A DNA stretch of 64,000 nt from UBA7672 sp038326205 (GCA_038326205.1 JBBQJV010000008.1:18751-82750), one strand, 5' to 3'. Shown: positions 48,798 through 58,675, counted from the stretch's first letter. The notes: generated by a model not told the origin, from the sequence alone. Numbers and translations: made by a program.

Positions 48798-50339
48798 ATG
48801 ATTCGAACAGCCATGATTCGCATAGGAATGGCATCCCTCGCCGCGTTGGCCGTCGCTGCATGCGTGACAAGTTATCACACGGCATCCCTCCCCGCACCGG
48901 TGCAGTCGGCCGACAGCTATTTCGTCAAGGCGCACAACGCTGTGGCGGCGCGTGCCGCTGAACGCTCTCCGAAGAAAGCCAAGAACGTCATCCTGTTCAT
49001 CGGCGATGGCATGGGCATTTCCACCATCACCGCGGCGCGCATTTATGCCGGTCAGCGCAAGGGTCTCGATGGCGAGAGCTACCAGCTAGCAATGGAGAAG
49101 CTGCCGTGGTCGGCGTTCTCGAAAACCTACACGCACGACAGCCAGGTTGCGGACTCCGCGCCGACGGCTGTCGCGATGACGACGGGCGTCAAGTCATACA
49201 ACGGCACGCTTGGCGTGACCCAAGGAGCGAATCTCAAGGACTGCGCAAGCGCGAAGGGCAACGGCACGACGTCGCTTTGGGAGATGGCGGAAGCCGCGGG
49301 CATGGCGACGGGTGTGATCTCGACCGCACGCCTGACGCACGCGACGCCGGCGGCAACCTATGCCGAGACGACGGAGCGTGATTGGGAATCTGACGCTGAC
49401 GTTTCAGCCGAGGGCAAGGCGGCGGGCTGCATCGACATCGCATCGCAATTCCTGACGTGGCAGGGCGCCAATGGTGATGGATTTGAAGTGGCGCTGGGTG
49501 GCGGCAGGTCGGGTTTTTTGCCGAACACAATGGCCGACCCTGAATACGCGAACCAGAAGGGCCGCCGTCTCGATGGCCGCAATCTGATGGACGAATGGAA
49601 GGCCGGATCCGCGAAGCGCACCTTCGTGACGGACAAGGCCGGCTTTGACGCCATCGACTGGAATGGCGAGGGGCAGGTGCTCGGGCTCTTTGAACCGTCG
49701 CACATGCAGTACGACCTCGACCGCGCCAAAGACGGGAAGGGCGAACCAACAATAACCGAGATGACCAAGGCTGCGATCACGCGCCTGTCGCACAACGACA
49801 AGGGCTATGTGCTGATGGTGGAAGGCGGACGCGTTGACCACGGCCTCCACGCGGGCGATGCCCAGCGCGCGCTCGGTGATGCAGCGGCGCTGGACGATGC
49901 GATTGCAGTTGCGGTTGCGATGACCAATCCGGAAGAGACCCTGATCATCGTGACGGCGGACCATTCGCATACGCTGATCATCCAGGGCTATCCTGATCGC
50001 GGCAATCCGATCCTCGGCCTCGTGAAGGAAGGTGGAAAGCTGACGGTCGCGCGCGATGGTAAGCCCTACACGACGTTGAGCTTCGCCAACGGTCCGGGGT
50101 CGATCTGCAAGCCGCAGGCGGACGGCAAGTGGCTGTGCGATCGTCCGGATCTCACCAATGTGGACACCGGCGCCTTGGGCTTCCTGCAGCAGGCGTTGAT
50201 CCCGATGGGGTCGGAAACGCATGGCGGAGAAGACGTTGCGATTTTTGCCGGCGGCCCCGGCGCCAACCTGTTCTCCGGCACGGTGGAAGAGAACGAAATC
50301 TTCCACGTGATGTCGCAGTCGCTCGGACTGGTGAAGTAG
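48798..50339 (+). CDS. Alkaline phosphatase, lipoprotein-type
   Basis: 513 residues with a lipoprotein signal (MASLAALAVAAC). The active-site Ser lies in VADSAPTAVAMTTGVK, and metal sites in ILFIGDGMG, MVEGGRVDHGLHAGDAQRA, IIVTADHSHT and ETHGGEDVAIFAGGPGANLFSG. It releases phosphate from monoesters in the periplasm. AGGAG is 9 bp before the ATG. The gene starts 78 bp after the MipZ-like gene; no Pho box was recognised. Confidence 0.93.
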   Translation: MIRTAMIRIGMASLAALAVAACVTSYHTASLPAPVQSADSYFVKAHNAVAARAAERSPKKAKNVILFIGDGMGISTITAARIYAGQRKGLDGESYQLAMEKLPWSAFSKTYTHDSQVADSAPTAVAMTTGVKSYNGTLGVTQGANLKDCASAKGNGTTSLWEMAEAAGMATGVISTARLTHATPAATYAETTERDWESDADVSAEGKAAGCIDIASQFLTWQGANGDGFEVALGGGRSGFLPNTMADPEYANQKGRRLDGRNLMDEWKAGSAKRTFVTDKAGFDAIDWNGEGQVLGLFEPSHMQYDLDRAKDGKGEPTITEMTKAAITRLSHNDKGYVLMVEGGRVDHGLHAGDAQRALGDAAALDDAIAVAVAMTNPEETLIIVTADHSHTLIIQGYPDRGNPILGLVKEGGKLTVARDGKPYTTLSFANGPGSICKPQADGKWLCDRPDLTNVDTGALGFLQQALIPMGSETHGGEDVAIFAGGPGANLFSGTVEENEIFHVMSQSLGLVK

Positions 50340-50409
50340 GCGGCTGGTGAAGTAGCCGCCTTCAAACCGCCCGGATGAGGGTATAGCGCATCGGTCTCTG
50401 GAGAGATCG

Positions 50410-50760
50410 ATGCGGTTTTCCCCGCCTTCCCTGATTGCCCTGATGTCGTTGACCCTTGCGGGCGCAGCGTTTGCGCAAACGGCGCCGCGTGTCACGATCG
50501 AAGACGACGTCGCGCACTTGAATTCGGTGAAATGTGCCGGACTTCGGGCAGCGCAGATGGCCCAAAGCGCCGCGCCGGATGCGCTGCTGCGAGCGACCTA
50601 TGACGCCTGGATGGCTTCGTTGCGACAGGCTGGTCACGCCGCCGGAAAGATCCAGCAGGAAGTCGATGCCGAAGCTGCGCGGCTTGCTCCGAGCAGCGCG
50701 GAGGCTATGACTGCGATGGCGCAGGGCTGCACGCCTTTCGAAATTCGCGCTGCCGAGTAG
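50410..50760 (+). CDS. Small secreted hypothetical protein
   Basis: 116 residues with a signal peptide (LIALMSLTLAGAAFAQ) and two cysteines in the mature part (VKCAGLR, QGCTPF). It is helical, and family unknown. GGAGAGA precedes the ATG. It lies downstream of the alkaline phosphatase by 70 bp, same strand. Confidence 0.6.
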   Translation: MRFSPPSLIALMSLTLAGAAFAQTAPRVTIEDDVAHLNSVKCAGLRAAQMAQSAAPDALLRATYDAWMASLRQAGHAAGKIQQEVDAEAARLAPSSAEAMTAMAQGCTPFEIRAAE

Positions 50761-50791
50761 AGCGGCTGGGCGTCGCCAAGGGGACAACAAC

Positions 50792-51370
50792 ATGCGTCTG
50801 ACAGCAACTCTTCTAGCAGTCCTCGCACTCGCTGCTTGCCAGCCTGAAGCCAAACCTGCTGAGCTCACACCCGAGGAGATGGGACAGGACGATCCGAGTG
50901 TGCCTTTCGTTGCGGCGGCTGTCGGTCCAGCCCGCACTTATGAGGCCTACTCCAAGACCGCGATGAGCTTCACGCCCGGCAAGCTCACCATCACGCCGAC
51001 GCCTCAGGCCAGCGTGAACCTGCCCGAGGGCGCGATCTTCGCTTTCGCAAATGGCATTACGTATGAAACGACGCTGATGCCGGGTGGCGCGGACATGGGC
51101 GCTCCCCGCTACGACTTTGCCAGCCTGTTTCCTGCCACGAGCGGTCCGTTCGATCCTGCGAAAATCGTCATGTACACGATCGACGTGCAGACCATTCCGC
51201 AGAAGACGCCCAATGGCGGCTTCTGCGATAACGCCTTCGCCTTCTCGACCTACACGCAAGCGGACGATCAGTTCGAGACGCTGACCATCGCCGCCTTCGA
51301 TGGCGACCAGTGGCCGCCGAAGGACGACACGCACATGTGCGGTACGTTCACCTACACGCTGGAAAAATAG
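50792..51370 (+). CDS. Predicted lipoprotein, unknown function
   Basis: 192 residues with the lipobox LALAAC at about residue 16. The mature domain is beta-rich with AGGPS-like turns and two cysteines (GGFCDNAF, HMCGTFTY) that probably form a disulfide. AAGGGGAC lies before the ATG. It is 31 bp after the preceding secreted protein, on the same strand, so they may form one unit. Convergent with the serine hydrolase. Confidence 0.65.
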   Translation: MRLTATLLAVLALAACQPEAKPAELTPEEMGQDDPSVPFVAAAVGPARTYEAYSKTAMSFTPGKLTITPTPQASVNLPEGAIFAFANGITYETTLMPGGADMGAPRYDFASLFPATSGPFDPAKIVMYTIDVQTIPQKTPNGGFCDNAFAFSTYTQADDQFETLTIAAFDGDQWPPKDDTHMCGTFTYTLEK

Positions 51371-51385
51371 CTATTCGGGCGCCAA

Positions 51386-52717
51386 CTACTCCAGCGCAGA
51401 GTAGATCAGCGCGCGGATTTTCGACTGGTCCTCCAGTCCGCCCGCCGGGATGATCTGCGTCATGTAGACGACGGTGAGACCCTCGGCGGGGTCGACCCAG
51501 TAAGTCGAGTGGTACGCGCCGCCCCAGCCATAGTCGCCCGGCGAACCCGATTGTCCGGCCTTGCTCGGATCGAGCATCACGCGAAAACCGAGGCCGAAGC
51601 CCTGTCCGGGCTGATAGGCGGCGCTAACCAGCGTGTCGTGCGTCATCAGTTCAACGGTCTTGCGCGACAGGTAGCGCTTGCCATCCATCACGCCGTTCTG
51701 GCGCAGCATTTCAAGGAAGCGCGCATAGTCGTGCGCAGTGGAGAGCAGGCCCGCCCCGCCCGCGAATGCCTTGCAGGGTCCGTTGCCGTACGCGCCTTGG
51801 CCAATGTGGCTGACGCCATCGAGGGCGCCGGGCGAGGGCGCGCGTGCAGTCTTGCCGTCCTTCGCCGAGTAAACAACCGCGAGGCGATCCAGTTTTTCCG
51901 GAGGCAGGCAGAACGCCGTGTCGACCATGCCGAGCGGATCGATCAGTCGCTCCTTCAGGAACACATCGAGCGACTGGCCTGACAGCTTCTCGACCACGAC
52001 ACCGAGAATGTCGGTGTTGTAGCCATAGACAAATTGCTCGCCGGGCTGCGCCGCCATTGGAAGCTTCGGCATCTTTGCGACGACATCTGCGACCGGCACG
52101 GACTTGTCGGCGAAGTACCAGCCATAGACGCCCGCGTCCTTCCAGGCTTTTTCGCCCGGTCCCGTGCCGTACGAGACGCCAGCGGTGTGGCTCAGGAGAT
52201 CGCGGATGGTAATGGGTCGCTTGGCTGGCACAACGTCATAGCCGCCATTCGGCTTGGCGACAGCAACACTGGTGCTGGTCCACTCGGGCAGGAATTTTCC
52301 AAGGGGATCGTCGATCACCAGCTTGCCTTCCTCCATCAGCATCATGACGGCGACGCTGGTGAGCGCCTTGGTCTGCGAGGCGATGCGGAAGATGTCGTCC
52401 TCCGCCATCCGGTCGCCGGCCTCACGGTCGCGCCAGCCATAGGCGCCGTGGAATACCTCTCGGCCATCCTGATGGATCATCAGCACCGCGCCCGCGAGTT
52501 TCCCGTCGTCTACATATTTGCGCATGGTTGAATCGAGCATGCCGAGCCGGGCCGGCGAAATACTGTGCGGCGCGTCACTGGCGATGGGGCCATGCCCCAT
52601 TAGGTCATGGTTCAGGGTAGCCAGGCTGGCGGCATGCTCGGTCTCGGTGACCGATACAACGCAGCCGGGCAGGGCTAGCGTGCAGAGTCCGGCCATAAGC
52701 ATTGAACGCAGCTGCAT
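51386..52717 (-). CDS. Serine hydrolase lipoprotein (class C beta-lactamase-like)
   Basis: 443 residues with a lipobox LPGC at residue 18. The SxxK motif is RIASQTKALTSV and the YxN motif is YGYNTDILG; the HxG-type region is in GWGGAYHSTYWVDP. It acts in the periplasm on esters or peptides. It is a different subfamily from the hydrolase at 33.5 kb. Confidence 0.87.
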   Translation of the reverse strand: MQLRSMLMAGLCTLALPGCVVSVTETEHAASLATLNHDLMGHGPIASDAPHSISPARLGMLDSTMRKYVDDGKLAGAVLMIHQDGREVFHGAYGWRDREAGDRMAEDDIFRIASQTKALTSVAVMMLMEEGKLVIDDPLGKFLPEWTSTSVAVAKPNGGYDVVPAKRPITIRDLLSHTAGVSYGTGPGEKAWKDAGVYGWYFADKSVPVADVVAKMPKLPMAAQPGEQFVYGYNTDILGVVVEKLSGQSLDVFLKERLIDPLGMVDTAFCLPPEKLDRLAVVYSAKDGKTARAPSPGALDGVSHIGQGAYGNGPCKAFAGGAGLLSTAHDYARFLEMLRQNGVMDGKRYLSRKTVELMTHDTLVSAAYQPGQGFGLGFRVMLDPSKAGQSGSPGDYGWGGAYHSTYWVDPAEGLTVVYMTQIIPAGGLEDQSKIRALIYSALE

Positions 52718-52838
52718 CAGTTTCTCTCCCGGGTTTTGCAGCGACGATGGGCATGCTGGGTGGCGCGGTCAAGCGTGAGTGTGGGCAGCGCGTCCGATGT
52801 AGGTTGATCCTTTCGCGCAGGTGGTGAATGTGGCGCGC

Positions 52839-54449
52839 ATGAGTGATCGGTTCGACTACATCATCGTCGGCGCGGGCACGGCTGGCTGCCTGCTGGCCAA
52901 TCGGCTGTCGGCTGATCCGCGCAATCGCGTGCTGCTGCTGGAGGCCGGCGGCAAGGACGACTGGATCTGGTTTCAAATTCCGGTCGGCTACCTGTTCGCG
53001 ATCGGCAATCCGCGCGCCGACTGGATGTTCCAGACGCTGCCCGTGCCGGGGCTGAACGGACGCAGCCTCAACTATCCGCGCGGCAAGGTGCTCGGCGGGT
53101 CGTCGGCGATCAATGCCATGATCTACATGCGCGGCCAGGCGGCCGATTACGACAGCTGGCGCCAGCTTGGTCTCAGCGGCTGGGGCTGGGACGATGTGCT
53201 GCCCTACTTCCTCAAGCACGAAGACCATGTGGAAGGCGGAGCGCATCACAGCCAAGGCGGGGAGTGGAGGATCGAGTATCCACGCATGCGCTGGAAAGTG
53301 CTAGATGCATTTGCCGATGCAGCGGAGTCTGCAGGCATTCCGAAAGTCGGCGATTTCAACACTGGCGACAATTCGGGCGTTGGCTATTTCCAGGTGAACC
53401 AGAAGGCAGGCCGCCGCTGGTCGTCGGCGCGCGGGTTCCTCAAGCCGGCAATGGGCAGGCAGAATCTGAAAATAGAAACTGGCGCACTGGTCGAGCGCAT
53501 CGTGGTGCGTGGTGGTGTGGCGGAGGGCGTCGCCTGGTCGCGGCGCGATGGATACGAGCGGCACATCGCCATGGCCGATGGCGGCGTTATCCTCGCTGCT
53601 GGCGCGGTGCAGACGCCTAAGCTGCTGGAACTGTCGGGCATCGGCGACGCCGCGCGGCTGAATGCGCTAGGTATAGACATCGTGCATCACAGTCCCGGCG
53701 TGGGAGAGAACCTGCAGGATCACTTGCAGTTGCGCCCGATCTACAAGGTTAGCGGCGTGCCGACGCTGAACGAGCAATACGCAAACTTTCTGCGCAGGCC
53801 GTTGATGGTCGCCGACTATGCGCTGCGGCGACGCGGGCCGATGACAATGGCGCCATCGCAGATGGGCGCATTTGCCAAATCGAATGCGCGGCACGCGACG
53901 CCGAACATCCAGTTCCACGTGCAGCCACTCGCCCTGCCGAAATTCGGTGAGGCGATGTACACTTTCCCGGCGATCACCATCAGCGTGTGCAATCTGAGGC
54001 CGGAGAGTCGCGGTTCGGTGCATGCCGGCTCTCCCGATGCTGCCGCCGCACCCGAAATCCAGCCGAACTATCTTGCCGCCGACAGCGACCGGGTGACAGC
54101 GGTAGAATCGCTGAGACTGGTGCGTCGCATTGTCGATCAACCGGCACTGAAACGCTTCGCGCCGCAAGAGTTCGCCCCAGGTGATCACCTGCAAAGCGAC
54201 GCTGATCTCTCGAAGGCTGCGGGGGATGTTGGAACCACGATCTTCCATCCAGTGGGCACCGCCAAGATGGGGACCGCGTCCGATGCGATGGCTGTTGTCG
54301 ATGAGCGCTTGCGCGTGCGCGGCGTTGATCGTCTGCGCGTTATTGATGCTTCGGCGATGCCGCGCATCACTTCTGGCAACACCAATTCGCCAACGCTGAT
54401 GATTGCGGAAAAGGGTGCGACAATGCTGCTTGAGGACGCGCTGACGTAA
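52839..54449 (+). CDS. GMC family FAD-dependent oxidoreductase (choline dehydrogenase-like)
   Basis: 536 residues. The FAD-binding start is DYIIVGAGTAGCLLANRLS, with GMC signatures NYPRGKVLGGSSAINAMIYMRG and GVILAAGAVQTPKLLELSGIG. The C-terminal active-site region is FHPVGTAKMG and DASAMPRITSGNTNSPTLMIAEKGA. Family members oxidise alcohols such as choline or aliphatic alcohols; the substrate is unknown here. GTG at 52821 would add six residues. Confidence 0.94.
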   Translation: MSDRFDYIIVGAGTAGCLLANRLSADPRNRVLLLEAGGKDDWIWFQIPVGYLFAIGNPRADWMFQTLPVPGLNGRSLNYPRGKVLGGSSAINAMIYMRGQAADYDSWRQLGLSGWGWDDVLPYFLKHEDHVEGGAHHSQGGEWRIEYPRMRWKVLDAFADAAESAGIPKVGDFNTGDNSGVGYFQVNQKAGRRWSSARGFLKPAMGRQNLKIETGALVERIVVRGGVAEGVAWSRRDGYERHIAMADGGVILAAGAVQTPKLLELSGIGDAARLNALGIDIVHHSPGVGENLQDHLQLRPIYKVSGVPTLNEQYANFLRRPLMVADYALRRRGPMTMAPSQMGAFAKSNARHATPNIQFHVQPLALPKFGEAMYTFPAITISVCNLRPESRGSVHAGSPDAAAAPEIQPNYLAADSDRVTAVESLRLVRRIVDQPALKRFAPQEFAPGDHLQSDADLSKAAGDVGTTIFHPVGTAKMGTASDAMAVVDERLRVRGVDRLRVIDASAMPRITSGNTNSPTLMIAEKGATMLLEDALT

Positions 54450-54515
54450 GCGGAACTGCTCCATTTGCCAAACGTTCATCTCCTGACGCGGGACGTGAAG
54501 CAGAAGGATGTTGCA

Positions 54516-54713
54516 ATGAACAAGAACCAGATCGATGGCGGCATGAAAGAAGCTGCCGGTAAGGTGCAGAAGGAATTCGGCAAGATTGTCGATTCGCCGA
54601 AGCACAAAGCCGAAGGCGGCATGAAAGAAGTTGAAGGCAAGGTTCAGAAGACTGCCGGCAACATCGAAGAGAAAGCCAAGAATATCGCCAAGGAAGCTTC
54701 AAAGCCTGTCTAG
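54516..54713 (+). CDS. CsbD family stress protein
   Basis: 65 residues made of two near-repeats: GGMKEAAGKVQKEFGKI and GGMKEVEGKVQKTAGNI, the CsbD pattern. Small hydrophilic proteins induced by general stress; their biochemical role is not settled. AGAAGGATG lies ahead of the ATG at 54516. Divergence between the two repeats is low, so the duplication is recent or constrained. Confidence 0.88.
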   Translation: MNKNQIDGGMKEAAGKVQKEFGKIVDSPKHKAEGGMKEVEGKVQKTAGNIEEKAKNIAKEASKPV

Positions 54714-54858
54714 GCGGAAGCCATTCCATTGCCTTATGCAATTGGCTCGGCGTTCGATGCGCCGGGCCTTTTGCTATTCGTTACGCTGGATTTCATCGCC
54801 GCCCTTTGCAGCCAATGCGGAAATAGCCTAGCAGATCGCCGACATATCAGGGCGGAGC

Positions 54859-55812
54859 GTGGGCGTGGAGACGGTGGGCGCGATTTCCAACGGGCGGGCG
54901 AAGCCGCGTCTTACCGGTGATGCGCTTAGCTGGGCCGCGCTCCTGCTGCTCGTGGTCATCTGGGGCTCAACGTTTGCAGGCATCCGCGTAGGCGTCGAAA
55001 CGATCACCCCGGGGTGGCTCGTTGCTGGACGCCTGAGCAGCGGCGCGTTGTTTCTGGGAGTGTGGATTCTGGGCGCGCGTTGGTTGCGCCCGAAAACGCC
55101 GCTGGCCGATACGCCGCGCTTGTCATGGCGGGCGATTGGCTGGTTCGCGCTGATCGGAATTGGCGGCACGATGATTCCGTTCGTGTTCTACGCCCACGCC
55201 GCCGAGTCCGTTGGTTCTGCTGTGATGGCGATCTGCAACGGCGCCACGCCGTTCGCGACGGTGCTGCTCGCCAACATGTTCACCGGCGACAAGCTGACAG
55301 CCCGCAGCATGACCGGTGTGTTGCTCGGCTTCTTCGGACTTGTCGTCCTGGTTGTGCCGGAGTTCGGGTATGGGATGGGCGCGAGCTTCTTCGGCATCCT
55401 GCTCGCAATTGCCGGCGCGTGGCTTTACGCGGTTGGGAATGTGGGAACGCGGCTAGCGCCGCGCATTGATCCCGTCATGTCGAGCTTCATGATCGTCGCG
55501 CTGGGCGCTAGTGCGGCGCTGGTTCATGCGCTGGTGATGGAGCCATTCCCGGCAGCGGCGAGTCGGGCATCGATCACCGCAATGCTTGTGATGGGGCTGC
55601 TTCCCACGGCTTTTGCGATGTTCATCTATGTCTGGCTTATCCAGCGAGCGGGGCCGATCTTCGTATCATTCACGACCTACATGTCGCCACTGTGGGCGAC
55701 CGGCCTCGGCGTGCTCTTCCTCGGCGAGCCGCTTCATTTGTCCATGATCGGTGCGCTGGCGCTGATCCTGGCTGGCGTTGCCGTGGCGAACAGGCGGAAG
55801 CGGCGAATCTAG
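54859..55812 (+). CDS. EamA family (DMT) transporter
   Basis: 317 residues with ten transmembrane helices in two EamA repeats: LLLLVVIWGSTFAGIRVGVETITPGWLVAGR at the first and PVMSSFMIVALGASAALVHALV at the second; TTYMSPLWATGLGVLFLGEPLHLSMIGALALILAGVAV closes it. Likely an exporter of metabolites or amino acids. The start is GTG. It overlaps the end of the convergent peptidase by 4 bp. Confidence 0.9.
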   Translation: MGVETVGAISNGRAKPRLTGDALSWAALLLLVVIWGSTFAGIRVGVETITPGWLVAGRLSSGALFLGVWILGARWLRPKTPLADTPRLSWRAIGWFALIGIGGTMIPFVFYAHAAESVGSAVMAICNGATPFATVLLANMFTGDKLTARSMTGVLLGFFGLVVLVVPEFGYGMGASFFGILLAIAGAWLYAVGNVGTRLAPRIDPVMSSFMIVALGASAALVHALVMEPFPAAASRASITAMLVMGLLPTAFAMFIYVWLIQRAGPIFVSFTTYMSPLWATGLGVLFLGEPLHLSMIGALALILAGVAVANRRKRRI

Positions 55813-57209
55813 CCGCCGTACACCTTCATCAGCCGGTAGAGATAATCGCGCCCGTCCATCAGCGTCTTCACCTTGATGCGTTCATTGAGGCCGTGAATGC
55901 CATTGCCATCCGCATCCACGAACATGCCGGAGATGCCGTAGGTCGGAATGCCAACTGGCGTCAGGAATGCGCCATCGGTCGCGCCCGCCTGCATGATCAG
56001 GAGGTTGGGCACGCCGGGAAACATCGTTTTGGCGAGCGCGATGGCGGGGTCGATCACTTTAGCGTCGAGCGGCGGTGGCGCAGAGGGAATGTTGCGGGTC
56101 TCGCGGATCGAGATTTTGATCGCCGGATCAGCAACAATGGTCTCTAACTCCGTGCGCACCTGCTCGGCTGTCGTGCCGGGGAAGATGCGGCAATTGATGT
56201 TGGCGCGGGCGCGCTGGGGCAGGGCGTTGGTGGCGTGGCCGGCATCCAGAACGGTCGCGATGCAGGTGGTGTGCAGGATACGGTTGTAGTCGGGATTGGA
56301 CTCTAGTTGCGTGGCTGAGGTCTCGTCCTGCGGATTAGCGATGAGCGCCAGCATGGCTTTGCCGTCGTCGCCGCCTTTCAGGCCGGCCATCTCGGTCAGG
56401 AAGGCGCGCGTAGTGTCGTTGAACCTGATCGGGAATTTGTACTGTGCAATCTTCGTCAGGCCGAAGGCCAGCTGGTTGATCGCATTGTCCGGCATCGGGC
56501 GGGAGGAGTGGCCGCCGGGGTTGGTGACTTCGAGCGTGTAATTCTGCGACAATTTTTCGCCGACCTGCACGCCCATGAAGATCGGTTTGCCTGCTGCATC
56601 CATCTGTCCGCCGCCGCCCTCATTGATGGCGAACTCGGCGTCGATCAACTCGCGCTCGTTTTTGGCGAGGTGCTCTGCGCCGTTGAAGGCGCCATTGGTT
56701 TCTTCCCCGCAGGTGAGCGCCAGCTTGATGGTGCGGGCGGGAATGTAGTTTTCCTGGCGGTATCGGATCAGCGTGTCGACCCAGACAGCCGCCATCGCCT
56801 TGTCATCGTATGTGCCGCGTCCGTAGAAATAACCGCCCTCTTCGATCAGCTTGAAGGGATCGCGCGTCCAGTCTTCGCGCCTGGCTTCGACCACATCGAG
56901 GTGGCCCAGCATCAGCACGGGCTTGAGGCGAGCATCCGCGCCTGGCAGGCGCGCGAACAGGCCGCCTTCCTTCGGATGGTCCGAGACAGTCCAAACCCGC
57001 ACATTCGCTTCAGGAAAACCAGCCGCCGTCAGCCGCGCGGCAAGCCGGTTGGCGGCAAGCGTGCAGTCGCCCACGGAAAGCGTCGTGTTGGTCTCGACCA
57101 GCTCCTTGTAGAGCTCCCGGAAAGCAGCCTCGCCCACTGGCGGCGCTGCGTGCGCTGACGACGCCAGCAGAGCTGCAGCATAAGCGACGGCGAAGAGTTT
57201 GCGAAACAT
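55809..57209 (-). CDS. M20 family metallopeptidase
   Basis: 466 residues with a signal peptide (LFAVAYAAALLASSAHA). M20 metal and catalytic motifs are present: LMLGHLDVVEA, YGRGTYDDKAM, LTCGEETNGAF, and the dimerisation domain starts near TNPGGHSSRP. The second-site histidine lies in GNGIHGLNE near the C-terminus. It probably cleaves dipeptides or acylated amino acids in the periplasm. The ATG at 57209 is chosen over 57260 because it begins the signal peptide. Confidence 0.92.
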   Translation of the reverse strand: MFRKLFAVAYAAALLASSAHAAPPVGEAAFRELYKELVETNTTLSVGDCTLAANRLAARLTAAGFPEANVRVWTVSDHPKEGGLFARLPGADARLKPVLMLGHLDVVEARREDWTRDPFKLIEEGGYFYGRGTYDDKAMAAVWVDTLIRYRQENYIPARTIKLALTCGEETNGAFNGAEHLAKNERELIDAEFAINEGGGGQMDAAGKPIFMGVQVGEKLSQNYTLEVTNPGGHSSRPMPDNAINQLAFGLTKIAQYKFPIRFNDTTRAFLTEMAGLKGGDDGKAMLALIANPQDETSATQLESNPDYNRILHTTCIATVLDAGHATNALPQRARANINCRIFPGTTAEQVRTELETIVADPAIKISIRETRNIPSAPPPLDAKVIDPAIALAKTMFPGVPNLLIMQAGATDGAFLTPVGIPTYGISGMFVDADGNGIHGLNERIKVKTLMDGRDYLYRLMKVYGG

Positions 57210-57265
57210 GGTGGATCTCACGAGTTGGGCAAAGGCTAGCTTGGCTGCGGGGGCGTTCATAGCCG

Positions 57266-57373
57266 TGAGGAGCCTTGGCTCCTCAGACAGTCAATTGACG
57301 AAGCACCGCTTCGGGAGCATATCCGCCCCGGGCCAGTCGCCCCCAACGGCGACCAGTCCATCTGTAAGGATGG
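57266..57373 (+). promoter_or_regulatory. Structured leader upstream of serC (candidate serC RNA motif)
   Basis: Four consecutive hairpins precede serC: TGAGGAGCC/GGCTCCTCA (57266-57285, 9-bp stem with TT loop), GAAGC/GCTTC (57300-57312), GTCGCC/GGCGAC (57336-57353) and CCATC/GATGG (57358-57373). The last ends 12 bp before the ATG and takes in bases near the ribosome binding site. A conserved serC RNA motif is known upstream of serC operons in alphaproteobacteria; a match was not tested against a covariance model. SerC and serA follow on the same strand. Confidence 0.6.
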
Positions 57374-57384
57374 GAGAAAAGCAG

Positions 57385-58548
57385 ATGCCTACCGCAGCCA
57401 AACCGGCCGTGCGCCCTGATCGCGCACATTTTTCCTCTGGACCATGCGCCAAAAGGCCTGGCTGGAGCCCCCACAACCTCAAGCTAGAATCGCTGGGTCG
57501 ATCGCACCGCTCCAAGCTCGGCAAGTCGCGTCTGAAGCTCGCGATCGACAAGACCCGCGCCGTCCTGAAAATCCCCGCCGACTATCGGATCGGCATTATG
57601 CCGGGCTCGGATACGGGCGCTATCGAGGCGGCTTTCTGGTCCATGCTGGGCGCCCGTCCGGTAGATGTGTTTGCGTTCGAAAGCTTCGGTGAAGACTGGG
57701 TGACGGACATCACCAAGCAGCTGAAGGTCGACGCGACGGCGCACAAGGCCGGCTACGGCCAGCTGCCGGACCTGTCGAAGGCCCGCAAGGACGCTGACAT
57801 CGTTTTCACGTGGAACGGCACGACCTCGGGCGTCAAAGTCCCGAATGGCGACTGGATCGCGGACGACCGCGAAGGTCTCACCTTCTGCGACGCCACGTCC
57901 GCTGTTTTTGCGATGCCGATACCGTGGAGCAAGATCGATGTGCTGTCCTATTCTTGGCAGAAAGCTCTGGGCGGCGAGGGCGCGCATGGCATCCTGATTC
58001 TTAGCCCTCGCGCTATCGAGCGCCTCAAGACCTATACGCCAAAATGGCCGATGCCGAAACTGTTCCGCATGGCCAAGGGCGGCGAAGTCACCGAGGGAAT
58101 TTTCGAAGGCGAGACGATCAACACACCGTCCATGCTGGCGACCGAGGATTATCTCGATGCACTCGGCTGGGTCGAAGGTCTCGGCGGCGTCGAGGCGATG
58201 TTCAAGCGTTCGGACGCCAACCTCGCCGTACTCGACGCGTGGGTGGCAAAGACGCCTTGGGTCGAATTCCTCGCGGCGGATCCGACCATCCGTTCCAACA
58301 CGTCGGTGACGTTCTCGATCGTCGATCCGCGCGTGACCAAGCTGGACGACAAGGGTCAGCAGGATTTCGTCAAGAAGTTCGTCGCGGCGCTCGAGAAGGA
58401 AAACGCAGCCTACGACATCGGCGGCTACAAGGCGGCGCCTCCGGGCCTGCGCATCTGGTGTGGCGCCACTGTGGAGGCAGCAGACCTCGAGAAGCTGACG
58501 CCGTGGCTCGACTGGGCGTTTGAAACTTTAGTTTCGGAAATCTCCTAA
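57385..58548 (+). CDS. serC: Phosphoserine aminotransferase
   Basis: 387 residues. SerC converts 3-phosphohydroxypyruvate to phosphoserine with PLP. SSGPCAKRPGWSPHNL, the PLP lysine region LSYSWQKALGGEGAHG, and CDATSAVFAMPIPWSK are typical of the alphaproteobacterial group. The ATG at 57385 is chosen; one five codons earlier is possible. First enzyme gene of a serC-serA locus, behind a hairpin-rich leader. Confidence 0.95.
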   Translation: MPTAAKPAVRPDRAHFSSGPCAKRPGWSPHNLKLESLGRSHRSKLGKSRLKLAIDKTRAVLKIPADYRIGIMPGSDTGAIEAAFWSMLGARPVDVFAFESFGEDWVTDITKQLKVDATAHKAGYGQLPDLSKARKDADIVFTWNGTTSGVKVPNGDWIADDREGLTFCDATSAVFAMPIPWSKIDVLSYSWQKALGGEGAHGILILSPRAIERLKTYTPKWPMPKLFRMAKGGEVTEGIFEGETINTPSMLATEDYLDALGWVEGLGGVEAMFKRSDANLAVLDAWVAKTPWVEFLAADPTIRSNTSVTFSIVDPRVTKLDDKGQQDFVKKFVAALEKENAAYDIGGYKAAPPGLRIWCGATVEAADLEKLTPWLDWAFETLVSEIS

Positions 58549-58549
58549 C

Positions 58550-58660
58550 TGTCATTCCGGGCGAAGGCGCGTAGCGCCCGCACACCCGGAACCCAGGGGC
58601 GACACCTATGCTTAAGGCTCCTGGGTTCCCGCTATTCGCTTCGCTCCAACAGGGATGACA
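58550..58660. repeat. Dispersed palindromic repeat (TGTCAT-type), copy 2
   Basis: A 111-bp unit with ends TGTCATTCC and GGGATGACA in inverted orientation. Inside, GGAACCCAGG and CCTGGGTTCC pair as a 10-bp stem. It shares TGTCAT-CCGGGCGAAGGCG and ACCCGGAACCCAG with 28063. It lies between serC and the next gene and covers part of its leader. Confidence 0.8.
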
Positions 58661-58675
58661 TTTGAGGTGGAAGCG

